Below are positions 44,337 to 55,624 of a stretch of DNA of 64,000 bases, piece by piece. The notes below the pieces were generated by a model that made no database searches, was not told the DNA's origin, and worked only from the letters and a program-made list of their open reading frames with translations. Position 1 is the first letter of the stretch; each line of letters begins with the position of its first letter. The position numbers and the translations under genes were made by a program. The stretch comes from Platanthera guangdongensis (Eukaryota; Streptophyta; Magnoliopsida; Asparagales; Orchidaceae): NCBI GenBank assembly GCA_039583875.1, contig CM077155.1, positions 8,358,043-8,422,042 of the forward strand, written 5' to 3'.

Positions 44337-47168
44337 ATGGCGCCAAAGCTTGAGGAGAACGTTAACGAAGGTTACGAACTGGTGCGCGACGCATTTGGGG
44401 ATGCTGACCAGGAAATCAAGAACGTGATAACCCTAGTTGCGGACTCAGGGTTAGAATATCTTGTCTCAGAGCCTACAAAGATCTGGAAGAAGGAAGTCTT
44501 AGATTTCCTTAACGGAGCTAAGATAGATGAAACTTGATTCAAGATCAAATCCAGGGTTCATGGTGAGAAGGTGAAGGTATCACGTAAGAGCTTGAGGAAG
44601 ATTCTGCAGCTACCAAGAACTAAGGAAGAGGATGAAGTAACTGCTTCTAAGACAAGAGAAGCATTGACCTGGTGTGGTCTAGATTCTACAATGAAAATAG
44701 GATCTGTGTTTAACAGGAAGGGTATGAATAGCCAGGGGAAATTCCTCTCTGAGATAGTTGGCAAAGTAATCCTCAGTAAGCCAGGATGGCATGACAGAGT
44801 GTCTGCCTACATGTTTAGTATTATGACCAGGATTATCTTCACTTTAAACACTGACTGGTCTGTCATAGTGTTTGAGAAAATCAAAGAAAGCCTGAAGAAG
44901 CCCAACCTGGGCAGAATCATAAGTCTATACCTAGCTGGTACCATACCAGAGGTTATGCAACAAGCTGCTGGAAGCAAAATCAACCACATGAGGAAGATGG
45001 ATTTAAGAATATTTTCCAGATGGGACAGGGTGTTGACTAAGGAGATGCCAACCCCTGAAAAGAAAGTTCTTGAGAAAGTATCACCCCCAAAGAAGAAGAG
45101 GAAAATTGCCCCAGTGGCTCAAGAGTCCACTAGCAGCTCAGACAGTGAAGAACAAGTTGTCTTCTCACCAGATGAAAATGAGGAAGGAACTGTTGTGAAG
45201 TCTCCAGCACAATAAGTAGATGCTGAGATCCAGGGGGAGCAACCTCTAGCTAGCCCCATACACAAGGATAACATCCAAGGGGAGCCTCTAGCTGTAGATG
45301 AGCCAACTACTCTAGAGAGTGAGCAAGCTACCACCACAATACTAGAGGTAATCACTGAACTAAATGTTTTAGATTTTCCTATAGAGGATACTGATTTGAC
45401 TGATGTTCATCAGCAAACTCAGATGGATTACCAAGTCCCAGATGTTGTCATGAAAGACACATATGTTGAAGTTGTAGTTACTGAACCAGTGGTTGAAGAG
45501 CCAAGACTTTATCCAGCTCATTCACCACAAGAGTATACCATGGAAGATTTATTTCTAAATCTAGATCAAGAAGATTTTGATAAGGAAACTGCTGCTGAAA
45601 AGGAGAATGCTCCACTTGAGGGGGAGCAAGTATTATTTGTTGAAGAGCCTGCAAGGCATGAGACTGATAAGCCCCAAGCTGCTGAAGAACCAGCAAAGGA
45701 AAGGGTAGATATAGCCAGCTCCTCAGCTTTAGAAGATGAGGAAGCAGCAAGGGCAAGGAAAAAGAAAATTTATGTCTTCAAAAGAAGGAGCCAGAGTTAT
45801 AAGAAGTCTCTCCAAACTATTGCTCCACAGCCTATAGCACAGCCAGCTCCAACTGTGGATTATAGTGGTTTAATGGTTGCAATGCAAGTCAAGTTGGATG
45901 AGCAAAGGCAGGTCATTGAAAAGTATGTTGATGAAGGGCAGAAGTCTCTCCAATTTGATCTAGCCCAGGATATTAAGTCAATAAGATTTGAAATGAATCT
46001 TAACAAGAAGGAGATGACAGACTGCTTCCACAAAGGGGGGAATGCAGTAGTGTACTTAGCTACACACCAAGAAAAGATTAAAACTCAAGTAGATGACATA
46101 GCCCTGAAGCAAGGATATGTACTTGAAAATCAACTCAGAATGAATGACAATTTGACAGAATCTCATAATGCTATTGTCACAGAACTAAAGAACATAGCTG
46201 CTTGACCTTCTACCTCTACTGCTACTGTTAAAGCTGAATTTGACAAAGTATTCCAGGAAGAAATCACTGCTGTTAAGACTGCCATTCAAGAATCTCAGAA
46301 GATCATCTCTGAAAAACTCCAAAGGTTAAGACCTTTCTACAGGGATGGAGTTAATTATCTCAATGCTCAAGTGAGATTTCAAAAAGATGACTTAAGAGAT
46401 CATATTGAAAGAGAAGTCATAAAGGGGGAGAGAGTGTTAGTCAAGGCAAGCTCTGATCATGCCAAGTGGATATCTAATTCCATCAGAGCTACACTGGGTT
46501 ATCCTCCTCTTTGTGATGATGACAATGTTGCTGAATCTGGAATTCATCCTGCATATTTAGGAGGAGAGCAACCAGAAGTGGCTCAAGTTATCTACCCTCC
46601 TCCAGATTTTGACATGATCCATGCTGACATTCAGTCCATGTATAGCCCACCTGGGGGTAAGGACAATGTCATAATAGAGAAAGTTGTTCATCCTGTCTCT
46701 GAAGCTTTACAGGAAGCCATCTTGAAGGAGCAAGCTGAAGAAGAAACCAGATTATCAAAGAAGAGGTTCAGGGAGCAAGCTGAACAAAGACCTGACTTTG
46801 AGCAGTGGAGCCCCACCTCAAGGAACATTATATTGACTGCCTGGAAAGCTGCCAAAGATAACATTCAAGACAGGAATAAGTGGTTTTTTGAAGCTGAATG
46901 GAGGAAACATGAATCAAGGCAGGAGTCCATAGTTCAATATAGAAGGAAGGCCAAGATGGGAAAGCTACCTCCTACAGCTCAGGAGCCTAGCAAGTACTTT
47001 CCAAAGCCATATCATTATTTTGAAAGGCAAAAGATTAAAGCAGAAGAACTTAAGAAGAAAGATCTGAAAGGCAAGAAGCCTGCTGATGCTGAAGTTACTG
47101 AAGCTCCTGTTCAAGCTAAAGTTCAAGCTGGAAAAGGAATAGTGATTAAGGAGCCAGAACAGAAATAG
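44337..47168 (+). pseudogene. Accessory frame after pol, 943 codons with three stops
   Basis: Starts ATGGCGCCAAAGC and runs in one frame to TAG at 47166, interrupted by TGA 44535, TAA 45213 and TGA 46203. Residues about 65-235 resemble, in pattern only, the 'putative plant transposon protein' domain (KVSRKSLRKILQLP, SAYMFSIMTRIIFTL, LGRIISLYLAG). A basic cluster PPKKKRKI at about 250-257, followed by Ser/Asp/Glu-rich sequence, looks like a nuclear localisation signal. Residues about 515-620 are Gln/Glu/Lys-rich and probably coiled coil; the C-terminus is Lys-rich. No signal peptide or membrane span is visible, so it is not an obvious envelope. Function unknown. Confidence 0.75.
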
Positions 47169-47460
47169 AATTAGAATTTTCTTAAAAGTTTACTATGTAA
47201 TCTTTTTGATGATAAACATTCTGTAAACTTTTGAAAATGAATATGACAAAGTATTGGAACAAAGTGTTGTGTGATAAATTAGCTATGTGTTAAATTTATT
47301 TCATATTTGTTCTGAGATGTTATCTGTATATGCATGTTTGTTTTATACATGTGATGTACTTTCCTGTTTACATAATCCTGTCTTACATCATTTTGTAATT
47401 TTATTATGAATGGTGTATATCATTTACTAAGGGTTATGACTTCTCCAAATAGGGGGAGAT
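47169..47460 (+). other. 3' untranslated stretch and polypurine tract
   Basis: AT-rich sequence after the accessory stop with no frame. It ends in AAATAGGGGGAGAT (47447-47460), the polypurine tract, directly before TGTTGGGTACATT of the 3' LTR. Confidence 0.8.
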
Positions 47461-49499
47461 TGTTGGGTACATTGGTTTAAATGTACCTGATTTGAAGAAG
47501 CCTCACCCAACTCAATGATATACATCAAAATGTATTTGATGTATTTTGAGTTACCTTGTGCAGGTTAAGTATTTGCAGGAAAGAAGTAAAAGTTTCTAAG
47601 TCCATGTGTCGACACCCAGAGGGGAAGTGTCGACACTTAAGAAGACTTGTGTCGACACTCAGGCAAGCAGTGTCGACACTTGGAGTCATTATGTCGACAT
47701 CAGGGATGCTGAGTCGACACCAGACAGAAAGTGTCGACACAAGGAGCTGTGTCGACACTCAGTGAAGAAAAGACAGTGAAGCTGTGTCGACACTTAACAG
47801 TTGTGTCGACACCCAGTGAAGATGTGTCTACATCAGAAAGTGTCGACACTTGGAGGCTGTGTCGACACTCAGCAAAAGTCAGCAGAGACTAAGTACAAGT
47901 GTCGACACTCAAAACAATGTGTCGACACTCAACAGAAGAGTCAACACTTGAAGTAAGTGTCGACACCCAGAACAATGTGTCGATACTTAGTAGAAGAGTC
48001 AACACTGGAAGTAAGTGTCGACACCCAGAATAATGTGTCGACACTTAGCTGAAGACTCGACACTTAGTAAAGATCAGCAAAGTTCAAGAATATTCTAAGT
48101 ACAAGTGTCGACACTAATGGAATGTGTCTACACTCAGCCAGAGTCTCGACAGAAGAAGAAAGTGTCGACACCCAGAGCAATGTGTCGACACTCAACAAGT
48201 ATCAACACTGAACAGATGTGTCGACACCAAGAAGCAGTGTCGACACTTAACAGTTTCAACACATGAAGATGTGTCGACACAAAGGAGATGTGTCGACACT
48301 TAGAAGAATTCAGCAAGATACTGAAGTACAAGTACTTGTGTCGACACTCAATTATCTATGTCGACACATGAAGAAGAAGTAGTGTCGAGATACAAAATCT
48401 ACAACACAAGGAGTTGTGTCGACACCTTGTAGGCTAGTGTAGACACTTAGACAACATGTGTCGACACTTGGTCTATAAGTGTCGACACTTAAAGACAGAA
48501 AGTCTCGACACTTTCAGACAGACAGAGAATTTTTCAAGAACTGACTGGATGACTTGACAGCTGCCATTCCAGCCGGTCTACAGCACCTGTCAGAGTTGTC
48601 AGAATTCAGTTATGGACCGGAACAGCTGGTTACCATGAAGAAGGCCTATAAATAGGCCTATGATGTCTACAGAAATTGATTGATCAAGGGATTGATGAAG
48701 TGGTTCAAGTGATCATTCACAAGAGAAACACACAAGAAGATCAGCTTTCAAGTGAAGATCAAAGAAGTTAGAGAGAGAGAGCTCCATCCAAGAAATCAGC
48801 TGTTGGAACCCAGCTGAGAAGAAGGATTCAGATTGGTCTGAATCTTAAAGAAGCAGAGATCAAGGATCAACTGCAGAGGAATCAGTCTTATTGTGTTCTA
48901 CTTTCAAGAAGCTTTGAAGAAAGCCAAGTCAGATTGATTTCAGCTGAGTTCTTCCAAGAACTCATCAAGAATCTCACAAGTTATCTCTCTTTCATCTAAG
49001 TTGTTGAGTTTATACATTTTGTATTCATTATAACTTGTAGGATCCTTAGGGATCTGAGATTGTAAGCCTGTAATTATAAAGGCTGAGGGTAGGAGAGTTA
49101 AATCTCTGAGTGTAGGCCTTTGTGGCTGAGTGTAGGCCTTTGTGGCTGAGTGTAGGCCTTTGTGGCTGAGTGTAGGCTTTGTGGAAAAGCTGAGTTGTAG
49201 GGCCTTGGGCCTGAGGTGTAGGAGCATGTTTTGGGTTCTGAGTTAGTGGAGAAGTTTGGCCGAATCTAGTACACTGCTAGATAGGCGAAGGGGGAAAGTG
49301 GATGTACCCAAAGCTTGGGAAACCACTATAAAACTCTGTGTCTACTGTGTTTGCTGAGTTGTTGTGATTGTTAAATGTGTGCTGTGTTAAATTAGATATA
49401 ATTCTGTGATATTATCTGTTTGCTGCCTAAAAAGTTAAAAAGATTCAAGTCACCTATTCACCCCCCCCCCCTCTAGGTGCTTAGGGACAATATCTTTCA
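47461..49499 (+). repeat. 3' LTR of the inner copia element
   Basis: 2039 bp, collinear with 36529-38567 without net length change. It carries its own GTGTCGACAC array (47606-48512), TATA box (48647-48655) and 20-bp tandem units (49107-49182). Differences from the 5' copy are scattered single bases, many of them C to T or G to A within the palindromes, for example GTGTCGATAC near 47980. Confidence 0.92.
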
Positions 49500-49504
49500 G
49501 GGAG

Positions 49505-50104
49505 GATCACCTCTTCATGGTGGAGTTCGCGTATAATAATATTTACCAAGCAAGTATAATGATGGCGCCATACGAAGCTTTGTATGGGAGGCGGTGTCGA
49601 ACACCGATGTTGTGGACAGAGGCGGGAGACACCAAACTATTGGGAAAAGAAGTGGTAGCTGATGCTTGTGAGTTGGTACAGACCATTAATCAAGAGCGCA
49701 TGAAGGTGGCTCAAGATCGGCAAGCAAAATATTTTAATGCTCGCCACTGGAAGTTGGAGTTCGCGGTAGGCGATTGGGTCTACTTGAAGATCAAGCCGTT
49801 CAAAGGCGTTTCACGGATTCGCCGACTCAAGAAGTTGAGTCCAAGGTTTTTGGGACCTATCGAGGTTGTTGAACGGGTGGGAGAAGCAGCCTACCGGTTG
49901 GCGTTGTCCGCAGAGTTGAGTGTACTGCACGACGTCTTCCATGTCTCTATCTTGAGGAAAATCTTGGTAGAGGCTAATGTGGTGATCGAATCGGCATCGG
50001 TGCTGATAGAGGAAGACTTGAGGACGCGAGTCCGTCCAATTGCTATAGAGGATTCAGAAATTCGACAGTTACGGAACAAAAAGGTCAAACTCGTAAAAGT
50101 CTGA
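49505..50104 (+). pseudogene. Integrase C-terminal part with chromodomain-like tail
   Basis: Continues the integrase after the inner insertion: MVEFAYNNIYQASIMMAPYE, YGRRCRTPMLW, then the GPY/F-type module (VGDWVYLKIKPFKG, LSPRFLGPIEV). The tail HDVFHVSILRK, RPIAIEDSEIRQLRNKKV and, past the TGA at 50102, WDNCGREELSWERE matches the reduced chromodomain-like end of Tekay/Del integrases. Such domains direct integration to marked chromatin. It is the longest intact block of this element. Confidence 0.85.
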
Positions 50105-50247
50105 TGGGACAACTGCGGCCGAGAGGAACTCTCTTGGGAGCGAGAGCAAACCATGCTGGAGCAGTATCCAGAGTTTTTCCGTTCAGGTATCATTTAAGTT
50201 TTGTATACCTTTCCTTTTGGTTTTTGCAATTTCGGGACGAAATTCTT

Positions 50248-50263
50248 TTAAGGGGGAGAGAGT
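50248..50263 (+). other. Polypurine tract of the chromovirus
   Basis: AAGGGGGAGAGAG followed directly by the 3' LTR start TGTAACGCCCC at 50264; the expected primer for plus-strand DNA synthesis. Confidence 0.8.
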
Positions 50264-52848
50264 TGTAACGCCCCAAAAATTCGAAAGAAGGACGAGCAGC
50301 GTCGAGAGCTAAGATTGGGTCTTGGTAAGGGTCACACGGCCTAGGACACGGGCGTGTCCATGGTCGTGTCGTGCCGGGTTCGTCGAGAGCCTGGGAAATC
50401 GACGATTTTCGCTCGACGATGTGTCGAGACAGGGAACACGACCTAGGATATGGGCGTGTCCATGGTCGTGTCGTGCCGGGTTCGTCGAGAGCCCGGGTGG
50501 TCGACAAAATACGCTCGATGATGTATCGAGACCGTGAACACGGCCAGGGACACGGGCGTGTCCAAGGCCGTGTCAGGCGTGTTCGGCGAATTTTTTCTGC
50601 GAAGTCGACGAAGAGGCAGTCGACGATCGTCGAGACTTCGAACATGGCCTGAGACACGGGCGTGTCCCAGGCCGTGTCCTTCTCGGGTTGTGAGTCGGGC
50701 CGTGTAAGGGGATTGAACAAGGCCTGGAGCCCAGGCGTGTTCGAGTTGGACACGGCCGTGTCAAATGTGACACAGGCGTGTTAGGTACCTATGTCCTTCT
50801 CGGGTTGTGTTTGGACCTGTATCGATGGAGGAACACGCCCAGGCACACGGACGTGTACTGCATTACACGAGCGTGTCAACTCTAACACGGGCGTGTTCAG
50901 AGCCCGTGTCCTGCTTTGGGTGCGACGATTTTGGCGTCGATTGGGGAACACGGCCTTGGACACAGGCGTGTCACAAGCCGTGTTCGGCCCAGGTGTTTTG
51001 ATTTTCAGTTCGGATCGTGGCCGTTCATCTCCTTATTTTGGGATCTGATGGTCCGGGGTTTCCCTTGCTGAGTTAACTCCGGGAATAGGGTATAAAAACC
51101 CTCATTCTTCTTCAAACACTCTCTTTCTAAGATCTAGAGAGAAGGGAGAGCAAGAACGAAGGTGAAGGAGAGATCCGGCTGCCGGAGAAGCTTCGGTGCT
51201 CCAAATCGTGAGCTGAGTCCAGATCCGTGGAGGCTAGACCGCTGCGAAGGTCTTCATCCGGCTAAGTTGCCATGGCTATTAAGAGAGGTCGGAAGGTAAT
51301 GACACTTCTCCTCTTGGTTTTAGGATGCATATTTAGCATCTTTTACTTTCTAGTTTTTGGGCACCAAACTCTCAAATGAGAGGGGTTTGGGTCGCCAAGG
51401 TTCAAAAGGAACCTCCGGGTCGATTGAGTCCGTCCCCGGCATTTCTTGCATCAGAGATCCGCTCCGTTAGTGGATTAGGCATGGTGGGTGAAGCCGTTGC
51501 CGCGACCGTTAGTCCGACTCGATGATGTTGATACGAGCTTTAAGGATTCGTAGAGATCCGTTATGGCAAGATGTCGTTTGTGATGTTTGTGATGTTTTCC
51601 CCTTCTCTCGAGTGAGTACGTGTAGTCGGAACCGGACAAGGTTAGCTCCTCAATGGCGGTAGATGGTTTCCTTAGTGGACAAGGTTAGCTCCGCATTGGC
51701 GGTAAATGGTTTCCTTGGTGCCCGGGGACATTGCAGTACGAATGAGGGATTAGGGTGGGAATGGTTTTTGGATTGTAATGTGCTAAGGCATGACTTTGTC
51801 TTTATGGCTGGCTGGCTATCCCGTGACGTGCAGGTCATGTGTGGAGAGTGTCCCGACGAGACTAGTCCCCTTCTGTGAGATTGGCGAGAATGCCAAGCAT
51901 GGGGCAAGCTCGGGCAATGAGGCCATGAGCGGGTGGGGTCCAGCAAAGCTTCTTAGAATCGGTCAGTGTGTTAGACGGAATCCTGACATGAGAAGTTAGA
52001 GCTTGCAGGCAAGCCCGGGTCTAAGATCATGAGCGGGTGGGGCCTTGACAAGAGTTCCGTGTGGCGGCTTGCATATCGCAGGGGGAATTGCCATGCCCCC
52101 TTTGTTTGCGGCTTAATGCCAATGGGGAAATGATGAGTACTCAGATGATGTGATGATGTGCTAGATATATACGCGATAGGGTGCCTTGGGTGAAGTCTGG
52201 GTTTTACATTCATTCTGCATAGTAGACTCCTTTTCTTTATATGCTCAACAGTAGAGAACATGCATGTTGTTTGAGACATCCTAGCCTGTTCATTAGTGCT
52301 ATACTTGTTTTTGTATATTGTATACGAAGTGCTGACTTACAGGTTGGAGGGTTACCCCGGGGTCCGTTAGGGGCGGCTGGGAGGAGATGTGTCTGTTACA
52401 CAGTTTGAGGTCAGCCTTTGCTGACCCACGTTACGACCAAATTTTACAGGGCAAGGGTCGCAAGCAGGAGCTAGCTCGCCGGCCAGAAATGCCTAAGCCT
52501 CATGAAGTGTTACCATCCTTACAATGGCTTTACTTTTGGGTTTTTGTATGTTTGATGTTGTTGACTTCCGGCTTGTATGCCGAGGTAGCTTAGGTGTGCC
52601 TATGCACTTTTATGTTTATGTATTGTTTGAGATTTGGACTCTCTTTTGTTGTAAGACCATAAGGCCATTTCGAGACTCTTATGGACGTGGATAACTTCTA
52701 GTCTTGGTTGATGTTTCCGCTGTGTTTTGTTTATGAGTTTTGAGTTTGGGTAGTTATATCATCTTATAATACTAAAGCTGTGGCGTCTGTATGTTGTGGG
52801 GCCCCGATCGGACCCATATTATACGGTCATTATAGGGGAGGTGTTACA
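50264..52848 (+). repeat. 3' LTR of the chromovirus (2585 bp)
   Basis: Aligns with 29977-32463 throughout. Array of ACACGGGCGTGTCC/GGCCGTGTC motifs at 50333-50990, GTGTCGAGAC at 50421-50430, and TATAAAAA at 51091-51098. It retains a segment around 52270-52375 that the 5' LTR has lost. The frames that appear open in the array region are translations of the repeated motif, not genes. Confidence 0.9.
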
Positions 52849-52853
52849 CCTTA

Positions 52854-54197
52854 TCCACCATCGACTACCATGATGACTGGATTGTAGACTCAAGGTGTGG
52901 ACATCATCTCACCGGGGATGAGTCAAAGTCTTCCTCTCTGCAGATATTCTCAGGTAACAAAGCTATCATAACCGCCGATGATACTGTTCATGCAGTAGAG
53001 AAGGAAGGTGTTGTATCTTTGAGTAGTGATAAGGGTCCTCTCACGTTGAGCAGTGTCTATCACGTACCGGACATGAAGAAGAACCTCTTCTCTGTGACTA
53101 ATGTGGTGGATGCGGGCTATCACGTTCATTTTGGTCCAACAGAAGTGAAGTTTCTCAGCAATGTGTCAGCGGTCAAGGATGACATTGCTCATGTAGAGAG
53201 AAGGGAGAGGGACTTATTTATGTTATCAACAAGTTTCTATATTGATCGAATGAAAACTAACGATAGTGCAGTTATCTGGCATGAGCGGCTGAGACACAAT
53301 GGGATGGATAAGCTTAAATCCATGACAGTGAAGAGCCTTGTGAAAGGATTGCCTAAGTTGTCATCCTTTGGCGACGGTCATGTTTGCGCGGGATGTCAAT
53401 ATGGAAAAGCTCATCGCCTTCCATTTGACAAGTCGTTGACAAGGCGTAAAGCACCATTGGAATGTATACATGGTGATCTGATGTGGGCGACAGTCACAAC
53501 CAGCCTCAGAGGCAGTAGATATATGTTTGTTATGATTGATGACTACACTAGGTACAGATGGGAGTACTTTATGAAAGAGAAGTCTGAAGCTTTCTGATTG
53601 TTTGTGTAGTTCAAGGAGCTGGTGGAGGGCTGGCTTAGCCTGCAGATTAAGAAATTGAGAACAGACAATGAAGGTGAGTTTGTTTCAACTGAGTTTTCAA
53701 ACTTCTGCAGGAAGCATGACATTCAAATGGAGCTCACTTGTGCTCATACTGCACAACAAAACGGACTAGTAGAGCGGAAGATCCATCATCTGACGGAGAC
53801 GTGCAAGTGTTGACTTCATGCTAAAGGCATTTCAAGGTCCTTCTGGGCGGAGGGAATGGACTGCGCCACCTATGTGATCAATCAGATTCCTCTGAGTCTG
53901 ATTGACATGAAATCTCCTCATGAGATGATGTTCATGGAGAAGCCTGGAGTTGGACACCTCCAGGTGTTTGGATCTACCTGCTACGTTCACATCCCAGATG
54001 CTCTAAGGACAAAGCTGGATGCAACAGTAAGGAAGCTTGTCTTTATAGGCTATGATGAGCGGAAAAAGGGGTGGAAATGTATGGACCCTGTGATGAAGAA
54101 GTTCGTCATTTCGAGAGATGTGGTCTTCGACGAGCTGACGTCATTTGGAGGTGGCTCCTCTGTAGAGCTGCAGGAATGCAGATTAGATGGCGAGTAG
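52854..54197 (+). pseudogene. Protease and integrase of the outer copia element
   Basis: Resumes after the chromovirus. The protease motif reads WIVDSRCGHHLTGD near 52880; DSGC is expected, so the catalytic triad Gly is Arg. VYHVPDMKKNLFSVTNVVDAGY lies near 53055. The integrase zinc finger (IWHERLRHNGMDKLK, CAGCQYGKAH) and core (ECIHGDLM, KKLRTDNEGEF, TAQQNGLVERKIHH) follow, with stops at 53595 and 53811. It extends to DALRTKLDA and YDERKKGWKCMDP, ending in a TAG at 54195. Confidence 0.85.
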
Positions 54198-55020
54198 GGA
54201 GAGGCTGCTAAGGATCTTTCGGTGGAGTTGCCTATGTCACCAGGAGCTCTAGGTGTTTCTAGCTCCGGAGCAAAGGCTTCTGGTTTAGGAAGTAGGGGGA
54301 GTGCTGCTCCAAGTCTGCCTGGGAAAGGAGCTTATTCAGAAGTAGCAGCTGAGGTGGTTAGCAAGGGACAGACCCTTCTAAGATCGAAGAGGACCATCAA
54401 ACCACCGGCTCGGTATAGCGAAGGAAATACGGTGAGCTTGGTCTCTTCTTTCTTCGCAGGCCCTCTGGATGAGCGAGATCCTTCTAGATTTAAATACGCT
54501 GCTGGGGTCAAGGAGTGGGAAGATGCCATGGATGAGGAGATGGCTTCCCTCAGGAAGAATGATACTTGGGACCTTGTGCCCAAGGTCGATGACATTACTC
54601 CTGTTCCATGCAAGTAGGTGTACAAGATGAAGAAGAAGTGGGAGCTTCAGGTCTTGGTGCTGTTGTACATGGATAATATGATCGTCACGGGTAACTCTGA
54701 GGAGGAGGTGGCTAGGCTCAGGGCATAGCTAGCCATTCGGTTTGAGATGAAGGACTTGGGTGAGCTCCACCATTTCCTTGGACTCGAGATGGAGAGGAAA
54801 TATAAAGGCATTCTTATTTTCCAAAAGGGCTATTCGGATCAGATCATTCAGCGATTTGGCATGCGGGAAGGGAAGAGTTGCTCTACTCCTCTTGAGGTTG
54901 GAATCAAGTTTTGACGAGATGAGGGGAGGATACTTCCAGATCCTCCGGTTTTCCTTGCTCTGGTGGGGAGCCTTATCTATTTGACGATTACGAGGCCAGA
55001 CATTGTATATGCTATATGCC
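54198..55020 (+). pseudogene. RT of the outer copia element, large internal deletion
   Basis: A linker with KRTIKPPARYSEG at 54390 leads into WEDAMDEEMASLRKNDTWDLVPK. The sequence then jumps within about 30 bases near 54617-54650 to LLYMDNMIVTGNSEEE, the palm motif (normally YVDD). The first catalytic block (DVK-AFLHG in relatives) is absent, so roughly 200 or more residues were deleted. YMDNM replaces the YVDD-type box. GSLIYLTITRPDIVYAI marks the start of RNase H. Confidence 0.8.
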
Positions 55021-55624
55021 GAGTAAGTTGAAATATGGAAAAACCTAGGAAGCCTTATCTGATGGCGGCAAGGAGCATTCTGAAGTATGTAAAGTCCACT
55101 TCTGACATGGGTCTCCTTTATGGGAGAGACACGAGCTTAAACTTGCACAGTTATACAGATGCTGATTATGGGGGAGATTCAGATGACCGGAAGTCAATCT
55201 CCGGTTATATCTTCAAATGTGGATCAGCTGAGATTTCTTGGTGCAGTAAAAAGTAAGATCGATGTCCGTCGCTACTATAGAAGTAGAGTACAATGCTTCA
55301 GCCTTGGCTGCTCGGGAAGCCATCTGGCTTACGAGACTAGTAGAGGACGTCCATGAAGAAGTGCACGGTCCTACTCTGCTACGCGGTGACAATGAGAGTG
55401 CCCTTAAACTGGTTAATAATCCAGTTTGTCACGCGCGAACCAAACATATTGAGATTGAGCACCATTTCATTCGCGAGAAGATGTTGGAGGGGTCTCTTAT
55501 GGTTGGACACGTGCAGAGCGAGGACAACATCATAGACATCTTTACGAAGCCCCTATTAAAGGGGCCATTCACTAGTTTACGGGGGTTTCTTGGGCTGGTC
55601 TCCACTTCTCACTTCAAGGGGGAG
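55021..55624 (+). pseudogene. RNase H and polypurine tract of the outer copia element
   Basis: AARSILKYVKSTSDMGLLY, YTDADYGGDSDDRKSISGY and ISWCSKK, then after a stop and frame change SVATIEVEYNASALAAREA and ARTKHIEIEHHFIREKM. The end is DNIIDIFTKPL. Position 55614-55624 (TCAAGGGGGAG) is the polypurine tract, directly before the 3' LTR. Confidence 0.85.

Larger units (their letters stand above)
36529..49499 (+). mobile_element. SIRE-like Ty1/copia element with accessory frame, nearly complete
   Basis: Perfect duplications GGGAG at 36524-36528 and 49500-49504; LTRs TGTTGGGTACATTGG...ATATCTTTCA of identical length (2039 bp) with a low level of scattered substitutions. The interior has primer site, intact gag, pol in one unbroken frame with three premature stops, an accessory frame with three premature stops, and a polypurine tract. 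No frameshifts were seen across more than 8 kb, so it is the youngest element of the nest. Total length is 12971 bp, long for copia but normal for SIRE-type elements with an extra gene after pol. Confidence 0.92.
29977..52848 (+). mobile_element. Tekay-like Ty3/gypsy chromovirus, nested
   Basis: Starts TGTAACACCCC, ends GGTGTTACA, with perfect duplications CCTTA at 29972-29976 and 52849-52853. After subtracting the inner copia element (36529-49499 plus 5 bp) it is about 9.9 kb. Both LTRs, primer site, gag, protease, RT, RNase H, integrase with a chromodomain-like tail and polypurine tract are present. Most premature stops are TAG or TGA where family consensus expects CAG, TGG or CGA, which fits decay by cytosine deamination. 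Lineage is judged from LTR ends and the C-terminal integrase pattern. Confidence 0.9.

Noticed and set aside
44337..47168. Envelope glycoprotein gene
   Set aside because: The position after pol fits the env-like label used for SIRE elements, but no signal peptide, glycoprotein features or membrane span are visible, and a nuclear-type basic motif is present.
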